Origin: Streptomyces sp. SKN60
GTDB lineage: Bacteria > Actinomycetota > Actinomycetes > Streptomycetales > Streptomycetaceae
Reading direction: 5' to 3'
DNA: 64,000 nucleotides
NCBI RefSeq assembly: GCF_026236535.1
Contig: NZ_JAHTMW010000004.1
Span: 310,001 to 374,000, forward strand
The notes beneath the pieces are model-generated. The model saw only the letters and a program-made list of their open reading frames with translations, ran no database searches and was not told the origin of the DNA. Positions 42,743-51,157 of the stretch are shown in pieces. Within the stretch, counting starts at the first letter, position 1. Each line of letters opens with the position of its first letter. Made by a program: the position numbers and the translations under genes.

Positions 42743-45489
42743 CGGGCCACCTCGTCGAGGAGGAAGTCGGCGGGGCCGCCGTGCCGGAGGCGGTGCAGGA
42801 CGCGCAGGACGCCGGCCGAGCCGGTGAGGTAGTCGGTGGCGCAGCGGAGCAGTCCTTCACCGGGGACGCCGAGCGGGGCGGGTCCGGCGGGGTCGCGGGG
42901 GATCCCGAAGCGCTCTTCGGGTTCGAAGAGGAACACCTGGCGCACGTGGTCGAGTTGGCGCAGCGCGGTCTCCCGGTGGCGGGCGTCGCCGGTGAACTCG
43001 GCGGCGTCCAGGAGGGCGTCGGCGATGCCGCTCATGCCGAAGGAGTAGCCGGGCAGGACGGAGTGGCCGACGTCGAGGCCGCGCAGCACGGTCCGGGCGG
43101 CGTCCAGGTCTCCGTAACGGAGGAGGACGCGCAGCACGCCGGCGGAGCCCACCTCCAGATACGGCTCCATGGTGCCCTCGTGCGCGAACATCAGCGGGCC
43201 GCCGTGTTCGTCGAGGGGCCGGGCGTGTGCCATCTCCCAGTCGAGGGCGGCCCGGCCGAGCCGTCGGTGCCGCTCCTCGCCGGTGATCTGGTGCATGCGC
43301 AGCAGGAAGAGGGCGGGTCCGGCCTGGCCGAAGCCGAGTCCGGTGAGCGGCTTCTCGGGCGAGGCGGCGTTCAGCCAGTAGGCGTGCGCGCCGTCGTGGT
43401 GGGCGGTGGCGTGCAGGGCCTCGGCGCAGGCGCGGGCGGCGTCGAGAGCGGCGGGGACGGGCTCGGAGCCGTACAGGTGGAAGCGGAGGTTGGTCATGCC
43501 GAGCCCGGCGAGGCCGTAGTAGAAGGTGTGGTCGGCGGCCTCGTGGCCGGCGGCGCGGGTGCGCCGGTTGGCCTGGTCGAGGAGGGCGCGGGCCTCGGTG
43601 TGCAGCCCGAGGGCGTCGGTGGCCCAGGCGAGGCCGGCGAGGCCGCTCATCAGTCCGTCGGGGTAGGCCCGGGGATCGATTTCGGCCACTCGCTCGCGCA
43701 GCCACTCCCGCCACTCGGGCCGTATCGCGTGTCCGGAGGCGTGCAGCGCCCAGAGGACGCCGCTCGCGCCGAAGCCGAGGCTGAGCGGGTTGGTGACATG
43801 GGCGAAGGGGTCGGTGGGGAAGAGCGTGGCGCGGCCGGGGTCGGCGGCGGCGGTGATGAAGGCGGCGACGCCGTCGGTGGCGTCGGCGAGCGGCGCCGGG
43901 TCGACGGTACGGGGCGCGGGTTCGCGGACCTGCCCGATCAGGCTCTCGGGGTCGGCGAGGGCGTCGAGGAGCTCGGGGATGCCGATCCGGGCGGCGGCCA
44001 GGTCGGTGATGAGGGTGTGCAGGGCCGGGGGCCAGCCGAGGTCGTCGAGGTACAGCCGGTAGCTGTCGAGGACGTTCGCGCGGAGGTACGACATGGCGGC
44101 GATCGGGAAGACGAAGTAGGCCATGGTGGTGGCGAGGGCGAAGAGGTCGCCCTCGAAGCCGAAGGTCCGGTAGATGTGCCGGGACAGGCTGAAGCCGGGC
44201 GTGAAGAGCTCGACGGGCTGGGCGAGTCCGTGTTTCGCGGCGTCCGTGCCCTGGTCCGGGGCGTCCGCGTCGGCGTCGGGCGCGTCGTCGGAGAGCCGGC
44301 AGGCCTCCAGGTCGACGACCGTCACCTCGTGGGTGTCGGGGTCGATGAGGAGGTTGGCGGCGGTGAGGTCGCCGAGCACGACATGGCGCTCGTGGGCGGC
44401 CCGCACGGCGCGGGCGAGGCTGCGGAAGACGGTGAGGAAGATCCGCAGGAACTCCTTGGACTGCTCGACGTCGAAGCCGGGGCGGGCCAGCGGATTGCGT
44501 TCCAGGAGCACCGAGCGGATGTCGGAGCCCTCGACGAACGACTCGGCGATGAAGTGGTGTTCCCAGTGGGTGAACTTCGCCAGCGGCGCGGGGAAGAAGC
44601 CGGTGCCGTCGAGGCGGTTGAGGAAGGTCCACTCCCGGGCGAGGATGTCGAGGGCGTCGTGGTCCCGGCGCGGGTTGGGGTTGGTGTACGGGCGGGCCTC
44701 CTTGAGGACCACCTTGCGGTCGCCGTCGGCGGTGTCCTCGGCGGTGTAGACGCCGCCGCTGTTGGAGAACTGGATGGCCCCGGTCACCCGGAAGCGCCCG
44801 CCGAGCAGCCCGTCCCCGGACTCGTCGTCCTCGTAGTCCTCGGGCTTCCAGTCGTCGAACGGCCAGGGCACCCACGCGGGGTGGGCCGCGCCGGGCCGCC
44901 GGTCGTCGGGTACGGGAGCGCCGTCGGGTCCGGTGATGTGCGGGACGTGGCGGCCGAGCACGTCGACGGTGTGGGTGTCGAGGAACTGCCCGTAGCGGAA
45001 GTAGAGCGCCTTGCTGTCCCGGTAGCGCAGGTCGGACAGGACGTACGGGCCCTCGGCGCCTTCGAGGAGGCGGGCGAGGTCGGCGAGGCAGCTGCGGAAC
45101 CGCTCCTCGTCGCGCGGGTAGACGGTGACGAGTTTGCCGCCGCTGCCCCGTGACATGCCCTTGGAGTTGAGCATCTCGAAGATGTTGAGGTCGAGCGCGA
45201 TCTTGAAGTCGTGGCCGTGGGCGGTGAGATACCCGATCACGGTCGCGGCGACCTCCCGCACGTTGCGGTGGTTGGCCGAGACGTGGATCTTCCAGCCCTG
45301 GGCGGGCAGTTCGGGGTCGTGGCGGTGGCTCCACCAGATGCCGCTGCGGACGAAGCGGTCCCGGGTCCGCCGGTCGAGGCCGGCGAGGAAGTGGTCCTCG
45401 CGCGGGATGTAGTCGACGTCGAGCGGATCGAAGAACAGCGTGTCGTTCCAGGCGAAGAGGAACCGGTTGACCCATCGTTCGTTGCGCAT
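42739..45489 (-). CDS. lanKC: Class III lanthionine synthetase (LanKC)
   Basis: 916 residues with three domains. The N-terminal lyase (about 1-220) contains KIHVSANHRNVREVA. A Ser/Thr-kinase-like domain (about 230-500) contains VVLKEARPY, VVLGDLTAANLLID and VVDLEACR. The C-terminal LanC-like cyclase (about 560-916) lacks the Cys-Cys-His zinc ligands: GFGQAG stands where LanC has a WCYG motif and no CHG is seen. That places it in class III rather than class IV. It phosphorylates and eliminates Ser/Thr in the precursor and forms lanthionine or labionin rings. GAGG lies five bases before ATG 45489. Confidence 0.93.
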   Translation of the reverse strand: MRNERWVNRFLFAWNDTLFFDPLDVDYIPREDHFLAGLDRRTRDRFVRSGIWWSHRHDPELPAQGWKIHVSANHRNVREVAATVIGYLTAHGHDFKIALDLNIFEMLNSKGMSRGSGGKLVTVYPRDEERFRSCLADLARLLEGAEGPYVLSDLRYRDSKALYFRYGQFLDTHTVDVLGRHVPHITGPDGAPVPDDRRPGAAHPAWVPWPFDDWKPEDYEDDESGDGLLGGRFRVTGAIQFSNSGGVYTAEDTADGDRKVVLKEARPYTNPNPRRDHDALDILAREWTFLNRLDGTGFFPAPLAKFTHWEHHFIAESFVEGSDIRSVLLERNPLARPGFDVEQSKEFLRIFLTVFRSLARAVRAAHERHVVLGDLTAANLLIDPDTHEVTVVDLEACRLSDDAPDADADAPDQGTDAAKHGLAQPVELFTPGFSLSRHIYRTFGFEGDLFALATTMAYFVFPIAAMSYLRANVLDSYRLYLDDLGWPPALHTLITDLAAARIGIPELLDALADPESLIGQVREPAPRTVDPAPLADATDGVAAFITAAADPGRATLFPTDPFAHVTNPLSLGFGASGVLWALHASGHAIRPEWREWLRERVAEIDPRAYPDGLMSGLAGLAWATDALGLHTEARALLDQANRRTRAAGHEAADHTFYYGLAGLGMTNLRFHLYGSEPVPAALDAARACAEALHATAHHDGAHAYWLNAASPEKPLTGLGFGQAGPALFLLRMHQITGEERHRRLGRAALDWEMAHARPLDEHGGPLMFAHEGTMEPYLEVGSAGVLRVLLRYGDLDAARTVLRGLDVGHSVLPGYSFGMSGIADALLDAAEFTGDARHRETALRQLDHVRQVFLFEPEERFGIPRDPAGPAPLGVPGEGLLRCATDYLTGSAGVLRVLHRLRHGGPADFLLDEVAR

Positions 45490-45549
45490 CTCAGCCTCAG
45501 CTCAGCCACTGCGTTCGTCCGGAGGCCGCCGCCCGCCGACGGCCGGGAG

Positions 45550-45583
45550 TACCGGGAATACCGGTCGGTACCGGGGGTACCGC
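45550..45583. repeat. Four TACCGG direct repeats upstream of lanKC
   Basis: TACCGG at 45550, 45559 and 45569 and TACCGC at 45578, with a 9, 10, 9-base period. They lie about 65-95 bases before the lanKC start, between it and the attenuator hairpin. This iteron-like block is a candidate activator site. Confidence 0.55.
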
Positions 45584-45598
45584 GAAGGAACGGCGCGG

Positions 45599-45637
45599 GA
45601 TCCGCGCGGGGGTGCCCCGTGCACCCCCGCGCGGATC
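45599..45637 (-). terminator. 17-bp perfect hairpin after the precursor gene
   Basis: Arms GATCCGCGCGGGGGTGC and its exact complement around a five-base loop, 14 bases past the precursor stop. Such hairpins commonly limit read-through so that precursor mRNA exceeds enzyme mRNA. Confidence 0.75.
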
Positions 45638-45650
45638 ACCGGCCGCTTCG

Positions 45651-45770
45651 TCAGACGGCCTCGGGCTTCGTGGAGCAGCAGCTGCTGCTGGAGCTGGTCA
45701 GGCTCACGACGGCGGCGCTGTTGGTGGCGGCCGTGGCCTCGAGGTTCTGGAGCTTGAGGACGCTGCTCAT
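45651..45770 (-). CDS. lanA: Class III lanthipeptide precursor
   Basis: 39 residues from ATG 45770 (GAGGAG nine bases upstream). The leader VLKLQNLEA (4-12) matches the conserved LxLQxLE element of class III/IV precursors. The core is Ser-rich: Ser23, Ser26-30, then Cys31, Cys32, Ser33. It can fit Ser-x2-Ser-x4-Cys (23, 26, 31) or Ser-x2-Ser-x2-Cys (26, 29, 32), the pattern for labionin or paired lanthionine rings. The tail is TKPEAV. It lies directly upstream of lanKC and the exporter. Confidence 0.88.
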   Translation of the reverse strand: MSSVLKLQNLEATAATNSAAVVSLTSSSSSCCSTKPEAV

Positions 45771-45909
45771 GCGGATCGTCTCCTCGGGTTGCGGTGCGCC
45801 TGGGGCGCACGCAGTGGATGGTGTCCGTACCGGCCGGCCGTTCGGCATGCGCCAGTCAACGCCATCCGCCGCCCCCGCACATGGGAGCTCCGCCCCCATA
45901 ATCCGGCGG

Positions 45910-45935
45910 CCCCCACCCGCCGCGAATGGTGGGGG
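45910..45935 (-). terminator. Terminator-like hairpin after the HNH gene
   Basis: CCCCCACC and GGTGGGGG form an 8-bp stem with a ten-base loop, 25 bases past the HNH stop. The neighbouring transcript is a G-free, C-rich tract. Confidence 0.5.
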
Positions 45936-45959
45936 TGGGGGCGGGGGTGTGGGTGACGG

Positions 45960-46709
45960 TCAGGAGCCGCAGGTGTCCAGCATGGTGCCGAGTTCGGTCT
46001 TCTCCGCGCGGGTGACCGTCAGGCCGTAGGTCGCCTTCACCGAGGTCCACGCGCGGGCGTAGACGCACCAGTACGCGCGGGACGGCGGCTGCCACTCCTC
46101 GGGGCCCTGGTCGCCCTTGGAGCGGTTGGTCACGGCGGAGACGGCGAGGAGCTGGGGGTGGGTGAGGTCGTTGGCGAAGGCCTTCCGCTTCTCCTGGGTC
46201 CAGGTGTTCGCGCCGGAGCGCCAGGCGTTGGCGAGCGGCACCATGTGGTCGATGTCGAGGCCGGAGGCCTTGGTGACGGTCTTTCCGTCGTAGACGCTGA
46301 GCCAGCTGCCGGAGACGGCGCGGCACTGGGAGTCGCGGCGGACGCCGGTGCCGTCGCGTTCGAGCACGGTCTCGCGGGTGTTGCAGTTCTCGCCCTGCTC
46401 GGCCCAGTGCGGGAACTTGTCGCGGCTGTAGCCGGTCATCGAGCCCTGCGGAGCGACCTTGAGCGCGGCGAGCCGGGCGCGGGCCTCGGCGGCGCCGGGC
46501 AGCCCGGGCAGGGTGCCGGCGCCGGCGGGCGGGCCGCCGGGCGCGCCGCGGGTGGGCTCGGCGGTCGGCTGGGCGGTCGGTCCCTTTCCGTTCGGGCCGG
46601 AGTCGGCCTGGCCGGAGTCGGTCTGGCCGGCGCAGCCCGTGACGGTGACGAGCAGCGCTGCCGCCAAGGCCGTCAATCCCGATATGTGTCGCTGCTTCTG
46701 ACGCCCCAT
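45960..46709 (-). CDS. Secreted HNH-endonuclease-fold lipoprotein
   Basis: 249 residues from ATG 46709 (GGAGGGAA eleven bases upstream). A lipoprotein signal ends at VTVTGC, then a Gly/Pro linker (about 27-60). The nuclease domain contains the HNH/beta-beta-alpha-metal core LDIDHMVPLANAW and NRSKGDQGPEEW, plus paired cysteines likely to form disulfides. This is a common Streptomyces secreted HNH family (DUF1524-like, from memory). It may degrade extracellular DNA. Confidence 0.85.
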   Translation of the reverse strand: MGRQKQRHISGLTALAAALLVTVTGCAGQTDSGQADSGPNGKGPTAQPTAEPTRGAPGGPPAGAGTLPGLPGAAEARARLAALKVAPQGSMTGYSRDKFPHWAEQGENCNTRETVLERDGTGVRRDSQCRAVSGSWLSVYDGKTVTKASGLDIDHMVPLANAWRSGANTWTQEKRKAFANDLTHPQLLAVSAVTNRSKGDQGPEEWQPPSRAYWCVYARAWTSVKATYGLTVTRAEKTELGTMLDTCGS

Positions 46710-46885
46710 GAGCCGAATCGTTCCCTCCGCTTGCCGCTCGTACGCGCGGAAGCGTACCGGTTCGTCCCGCTCCCGACCCCCTAGGGCCTTTTGGCTGCCT
46801 GGGTAAAGTAATTGCCAAGACGCCCGCCTCCCGGGACGTCCTCTTCCGCATGCCCGCTTCACGCCTCCCCCGCCAGGAGTTCCCC

Positions 46886-47371
46886 GTGCCCTCCACCCGC
46901 ATGAGCCGCACCCCGCTGCCCGGAATCGGCGTCCGCTACGACCTGACGACCCGTGAGGACCGCCGGCTCTCGGTGGTCGCCGGCCGCGACGGGTCCCGGG
47001 TGCTGAGCGCGTACCAGCGCGACGACCCCGATGAATGCTCCTTGTCGGTCCGGCTGACCGCCGGGGAGTCGGAGGCCCTCATCGACGCGCTGATGCCCGC
47101 GCACCACAGCCCCAGCCTGCTCTCCACCACCGACCTCGGTCTGGTCGCCGAGCGGATCGAACTGTCCGCCGCGTCCCACTGGAACGGCCGCCGGCTCGGC
47201 GAGACCCGGATGCGGACCCAGACCGGCGTCTCCGTCGTGGCCGTGCTGCGCCGCGCCGACGCCATCCCCTCCCCCGGCCCCGACTTCCGCCTCGCCGGGG
47301 GCGACACCCTCATCGTGATCGGCACCCGTGAAGGGGCCGACGCCGCCGCCCTGATACTCGAAAGGGAGTGA
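46886..47371 (+). CDS. Regulatory subunit of cation/proton antiporter (TrkA-C domain)
   Basis: 161 residues from GTG 46886 (AGGAG six bases upstream). The C-terminal RCK/TrkA-C domain includes GRRLGETRMRTQTGVSVVAVLRR and FRLAGGDTLIVIGTREG. This matches KhtT-like soluble subunits that gate K+/H+ antiporters by nucleotide binding. The antiporter gene starts four bases downstream. Confidence 0.88.
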   Translation: MPSTRMSRTPLPGIGVRYDLTTREDRRLSVVAGRDGSRVLSAYQRDDPDECSLSVRLTAGESEALIDALMPAHHSPSLLSTTDLGLVAERIELSAASHWNGRRLGETRMRTQTGVSVVAVLRRADAIPSPGPDFRLAGGDTLIVIGTREGADAAALILERE

Positions 47372-47374
47372 TCC

Positions 47375-48628
47375 ATGCACTCGTCCGCCGTCTTCCTCAT
47401 CGAGTTCGGAGCGATCATCCTCGGCCTCGGCCTCCTCGGCCGGCTCGCCGGACGCCTGAAGTTCTCCCCGATACCCCTCTATCTGCTCGCCGGTCTCGCC
47501 TTCGGCGAGGGCGGGCTCCTTCCGCTCGGCGCCAGCGAGGAGTTCGTCGCCATCGGCGCCGAGATCGGCGTCATCCTGCTGCTGTTGATGCTGGGCCTCG
47601 AATACACCGCGACGGACCTGGTCACCAACCTCAAGACCCAGTACCCCGCGGGACTCGTCGACGCCGCCCTGAACGCCCTGCCCGGCGCCGCCATGGCGCT
47701 GCTGCTCGGCTGGGGCCCGGTCGCCGCCGTCGTGCTCGCCGGCGTCACCTGGATCTCGTCCTCCGGCGTCATCGCCAAGGTGCTCGGCGACCTCGGCCGG
47801 CTCGGCAACCGGGAGACCCCGGTGGTGCTGAGCATCCTGGTCCTGGAAGACCTGGCCATGGCCGTCTACCTGCCGATCGTCACCGCCCTGCTGGCCGGCG
47901 CGGGCCTGGCGGCGGGCAGTCTGACCCTGGCCGTCGCGCTCGGCGTGGCGGGTCTCGTGCTCTTCCTCGCCCTCCGCTACGGGCGGCTCATCTCCCGCTT
48001 CGTCTCCAGCGACGACCCGGAGAAGCTGCTGCTCGTCGTCCTCGGTCTGACCCTGCTGGTGGCCGGTGTGGCGCAGCAGCTCCAGGTCTCCGCCGCCGTC
48101 GGCGCGTTCCTGGTCGGCATCGCCCTGTCCGGCGAGGTCGCCGAGGGCGCGCACAACCTGCTCAGCCCGCTGCGCGACCTCTTCGCCGCCGTGTTCTTCG
48201 TCTTCTTCGGGCTCCACACGGACCCCGCGACCATTCCGCCGGTGCTGCTCCCGGCGCTCGCGCTCGCCGTCGTCACGGCCGGTACGAAGATCGCCACGGG
48301 CTACTGGGCGGCGCGGCGCGCCGGGATCTCCGCGCGCGGGCGCTGGCGCGCGGGCGGCACCCTGGTGGCGCGCGGCGAGTTCTCCATCGTCATCGCGGGA
48401 CTCGCGGTCACCGCGGGCATCGAGCCCTCGCTCGGCCCGCTCGCCACCGCCTATGTGCTCATCCTGGTGGTGCTCGGCCCGCTGACGGCCCGCTACACCG
48501 AGCCGGTCGCCACCCGCCTCACCGCTCTGCGCCGCCGCCCGGCCGGACCGGCGGCGCCCTCCGAGACGGCCGGCGGCCCGCAGGAGGAGCGGCTCGACGC
48601 GGTCGGGGAGAGCGCCGGCGGGCGCTGA
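47375..48628 (+). CDS. CPA2-type K+(cation)/proton antiporter (KhtU/Kef-like)
   Basis: 417 residues, about twelve membrane segments. Typical CPA2 stretches are EIGVILLLLMLGLEYT, SSSGVIAKVLGDLGRLGNRE and GAFLVGIALSGEVAEGAHNLLSPLRDLFAAVFFVFFGLHTD. AAAGGGAG lies seven bases before the ATG. It forms a two-gene operon with the TrkA-C subunit and would export K+ in exchange for protons under alkaline or electrophile stress. Confidence 0.92.
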   Translation: MHSSAVFLIEFGAIILGLGLLGRLAGRLKFSPIPLYLLAGLAFGEGGLLPLGASEEFVAIGAEIGVILLLLMLGLEYTATDLVTNLKTQYPAGLVDAALNALPGAAMALLLGWGPVAAVVLAGVTWISSSGVIAKVLGDLGRLGNRETPVVLSILVLEDLAMAVYLPIVTALLAGAGLAAGSLTLAVALGVAGLVLFLALRYGRLISRFVSSDDPEKLLLVVLGLTLLVAGVAQQLQVSAAVGAFLVGIALSGEVAEGAHNLLSPLRDLFAAVFFVFFGLHTDPATIPPVLLPALALAVVTAGTKIATGYWAARRAGISARGRWRAGGTLVARGEFSIVIAGLAVTAGIEPSLGPLATAYVLILVVLGPLTARYTEPVATRLTALRRRPAGPAAPSETAGGPQEERLDAVGESAGGR

Positions 48629-48861
48629 GCCCGCCGGGCGGCGCACGAGAGGCGCAGCTCACGGCCCTTGGCCGTACCGCACCGCACCGCACCACACCTG
48701 AGCGATGGCCCCGCCCGGCCGGCGGCGATGTCCGGATCTGCAACTCACATGACATTGCCGCCATCCGGGTGGGGTTCGTAGCGTGGAGGCACAGTCACCG
48801 GGCCGCGTGCGCGGCCGTGTTCCGACTGCCTCACACCCTCGACCCTGAGAAGGGGCACGCG

Positions 48862-49464
48862 ATGTCCACCACCACGCCGTCGGCCAGCCTGCGCGAGCTC
48901 AGCGGCTTCGACCAGACCCCGGCCCCGCTCGCCGGATCGACCCTGGTCCTGATCGACTACCAGAACACCTACACCCGCGGCGCGATGGAGCTGGCGGGCT
49001 GGGAGGCCGCGCTCGACGCCGCCGCCGGGCTGCTCGCCGCGGCCCGCGCCGCCGGGGCGAAGGTCGTCCACGTCATCAACGACGGGGGCGAGGGCACCCC
49101 GTACGACATCCGTGCCGAGATCGGGCAGATCCACCCGCGCGTGGCGCCGGTCGACGGCGAGCCGGTCGTGGTGAAGACCGTCCCCGACGCCTTCGTCGGC
49201 ACCGACCTGGCCGAGCGCATCGACGAGGCCGGCCACAAGGACCTCGTCGTCGCCGGCTTCATGACCCACATGTGCGTGGCCTTCACGACCGCCGGGGCCT
49301 TCCTGCGCGGCAACCGTCCGACGGTCGTCGCCGACGCCTGCGCCACCCGCGCCCTGGCCACCACGGGCGGCACGGTCTCCGCCGAGCAGCTGCACCTGGG
49401 CGCGCTCGCCACCATCGACGACCTGTACGGCGTCGTCGTGCCGGACGCCGCCGCGCTGAGCTGA
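48862..49464 (+). CDS. Isochorismatase-family cysteine hydrolase
   Basis: 200 residues from ATG 48862 with GAGAAGGGG upstream. The catalytic triad is visible as Asp in VLIDYQN, Lys in VVKTVPDAF and Cys in GFMTHMCVAFT, after a non-proline cis-peptide-type VAGF. Members cleave amide or vinyl ether bonds (nicotinamidase, biuret amidohydrolase, isochorismatase). Substrate unknown. The 233 bp upstream contain short CACCG repeats but no clear promoter. Confidence 0.9.
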   Translation: MSTTTPSASLRELSGFDQTPAPLAGSTLVLIDYQNTYTRGAMELAGWEAALDAAAGLLAAARAAGAKVVHVINDGGEGTPYDIRAEIGQIHPRVAPVDGEPVVVKTVPDAFVGTDLAERIDEAGHKDLVVAGFMTHMCVAFTTAGAFLRGNRPTVVADACATRALATTGGTVSAEQLHLGALATIDDLYGVVVPDAAALS

Positions 49465-49555
49465 CTCCCGCGCCGGGCCGCACCCGCCCGGCGGAACGCG
49501 TTCGGGACGGCGCGGGGGGCCGCCCCGGGCGGGTTCGGCGGCGGGGACGGGGGGC

Positions 49556-50248
49556 TCAGAGGCGGCGCAGGACGGACACCACCTTGCCGAGGACGACCGC
49601 CTCGTCGCCGGGGATCGGCTGGTAGTTCGCGTTGGCGGGCTTCAGCCAGACGTGCGGGCCGTCGTGGGAGAGGCGCTTCACGGTGGCCTCGCCGTCCAGC
49701 ATGGCGGCCACGATGTCGCCGTCGTCGGCGGTGTCCTGCGCGCGCACGACCACCACGTCGCCGTCCTCGATGTGGGCGTCGCGCATGGAGTCGCCGACGA
49801 CGGTCACGGCGAACAGCCGGCCCGCGCCGACCACCTGGGCGGGCAGCACCAGGGTGTCCTCGACCATCTCCTCGGCGGTGATGGGGACACCGGCGGCGAT
49901 CCGGCCGACCAGCGGCACGGTCACGGCCTGCCGCTCACCCTCCTGCTCGAGACGCCGCTCGCGGGCACCCTCGGCCGACTCGTCCCCGGGCCGCTCGGCG
50001 ATCACATAGGCGCGCGGCCGCTGCGGGTCCTGGCGCAGGAAGCCCTTCTTCTCCAGGGCCCGGATCTGGTGCGAGACGCTGGAGGTGCTGAGCAGTCCGG
50101 CACCGGCGGCGATCTCCCGCATGGAGGGCGGGAAGCCGTGCCGCCGGGTGTGGGTGCGGATGATGTCGAGGATCTGCTGCTGGCGCTGGGTCAGCCCGTC
50201 GTGGTTGATCCGGGTGCCCGGCGGCCGGCCGGCACGGGGTCTGCCCAC
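49556..50248 (-). CDS. lexA: LexA-family repressor/protease
   Basis: 230 residues from GTG 50248, chosen for GGAGG six bases upstream and normal LexA length. The frame remains open to 50359. The N-terminal winged helix includes GFPPSMREIAAGAGL and HQIRALEKKGFL. The self-cleavage site is Ala119-Gly120 in GRIAAGVP. The catalytic dyad is Ser154 (GDSM) and Lys191 (ATVKR). It represses SOS genes and self-cleaves with RecA. No GAAC-N4-GTTC box was found upstream, so it may not be autoregulated in the usual way, or it may be a second LexA. Confidence 0.92.
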   Translation of the reverse strand: MGRPRAGRPPGTRINHDGLTQRQQQILDIIRTHTRRHGFPPSMREIAAGAGLLSTSSVSHQIRALEKKGFLRQDPQRPRAYVIAERPGDESAEGARERRLEQEGERQAVTVPLVGRIAAGVPITAEEMVEDTLVLPAQVVGAGRLFAVTVVGDSMRDAHIEDGDVVVVRAQDTADDGDIVAAMLDGEATVKRLSHDGPHVWLKPANANYQPIPGDEAVVLGKVVSVLRRL

Positions 50249-50296
50249 GGTCGGCCTCCGTTCTTCCGTTTCGCCGGCGCCTGCCGCGGCGCCTGG

Positions 50297-50333
50297 TGTC
50301 GGCTTGTCGTCTCGTCGCGTTGTCGGTTTGTCG
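50297..50333. repeat. Direct repeats TGTCGGYTTGTCG upstream of lexA
   Basis: 13-base copies at 50297-50309 and 50321-50333 with a 24-base period, 49 bases and more upstream of the chosen start. They are in the leader or promoter if GTG 50248 is right, and coding if the longer frame is used. Confidence 0.45.
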
Positions 50334-50458
50334 TTACCACGTGTCCTGCGAAGGCACACTAACCCGACCCACTGACAACGCAGCAGGTCGGGTGTACGAG
50401 GAGACCGGGAACGGGGGGCCGGGCACCGGGGCGGCGCGGGGGCGCGCCGCCGGCCGGG

Positions 50459-51079
50459 TCACTCGAAGCGGGAGGGGTCGCCCGCCCCGTACCGTACGAT
50501 CTCGGCCTCGCCGCTGGAGAAGTCGACGACCGTCGTCGGCTCCGTGCCGCAGTCGCCCGAGTCCACGACGGCGTCGACCAGGTGGTCGAGCCGGTCCTTG
50601 ATCTCCCAGCCCTGGGTCATCGGCTCGTCCTCGTCGGGCAGCAGCAGGGTGCTCGACAGGAGCGGCTCACCGAGCTCGGCCAGCAGCGCGCGGGCCACCG
50701 GGTGGTCGGGGATGCGGACGCCGACAGTCTTCTTCTTGGGGTGCAGCAGGCGGCGCGGGACCTCGCGGGTGGCCGGGAGGATGAAGGTGTAGTTGCCGGG
50801 GGTCGCCGACTTCACCGCGCGGAAGACGTTGTTGTCGACCTGGACGAACTGCCCGAGCTGGGCGAAATTCTCACAGACCAGGGTGAAGTGGTGCCGGTCG
50901 TCGAGCTTGCGGATGGTCTTGATCCGCTCGACGCCCTCGTGGTTGTCGATCTGGCAGCCCAGCGCGAAGCAGGAGTCCGTGGGGTAGGCGATGAGGGCTC
51001 CGGCCCGGAGGCTCTCGACCACGGTGCCGATGGTGCGCGGCTGCGGGGACTGCGGGTGCACATCGAAGTACTTGGCCAT
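50459..51079 (-). CDS. YciO/Sua5-family threonylcarbamoyl-AMP synthase-like protein
   Basis: 206 residues. LIAYPTDSCFALGC and RHHFTLVCENFAQLGQFV are typical of YrdC-fold proteins, and KKKTVGVRIPDHPVARALL is a family strand-helix. Sua5/TsaC makes threonylcarbamoyl-AMP for tRNA t6A; YciO members have weak or different activity, and the short length without a Sua5 domain favours YciO. Monocistronic. Confidence 0.88.
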   Translation of the reverse strand: MAKYFDVHPQSPQPRTIGTVVESLRAGALIAYPTDSCFALGCQIDNHEGVERIKTIRKLDDRHHFTLVCENFAQLGQFVQVDNNVFRAVKSATPGNYTFILPATREVPRRLLHPKKKTVGVRIPDHPVARALLAELGEPLLSSTLLLPDEDEPMTQGWEIKDRLDHLVDAVVDSGDCGTEPTTVVDFSSGEAEIVRYGAGDPSRFE

Positions 51080-51157
51080 TTTCCGACCCTACGGGATCGG
51101 TGGCGCCGTCGTTCGCGCCCCGCCCCGCGCGGCTCGGTGCACGCGCCGCACGATGCG

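Noticed and set aside
45550..45583. TACCGG repeats as a CRISPR array
   Set aside because: Six-base units at a 9-10-base period, with no spacers of 30+ bases and no cas genes.
45490..45650. A second lanthipeptide precursor between lanA and lanKC
   Set aside because: No frame with a start, LxLQ leader and Ser/Cys core could be found; the region holds the hairpin and direct repeats.
48745..48760. CACATGACATTG as a fifth GntR operator before the cysteine hydrolase
   Set aside because: Only 7 of 9 positions match and the GT-N-AC core is broken; distant from the island.
49494..49503. GAACGCGTTC as a LexA SOS box
   Set aside because: The spacing between half sites is 2 instead of 4 bases, and it lies downstream of the lexA stop.
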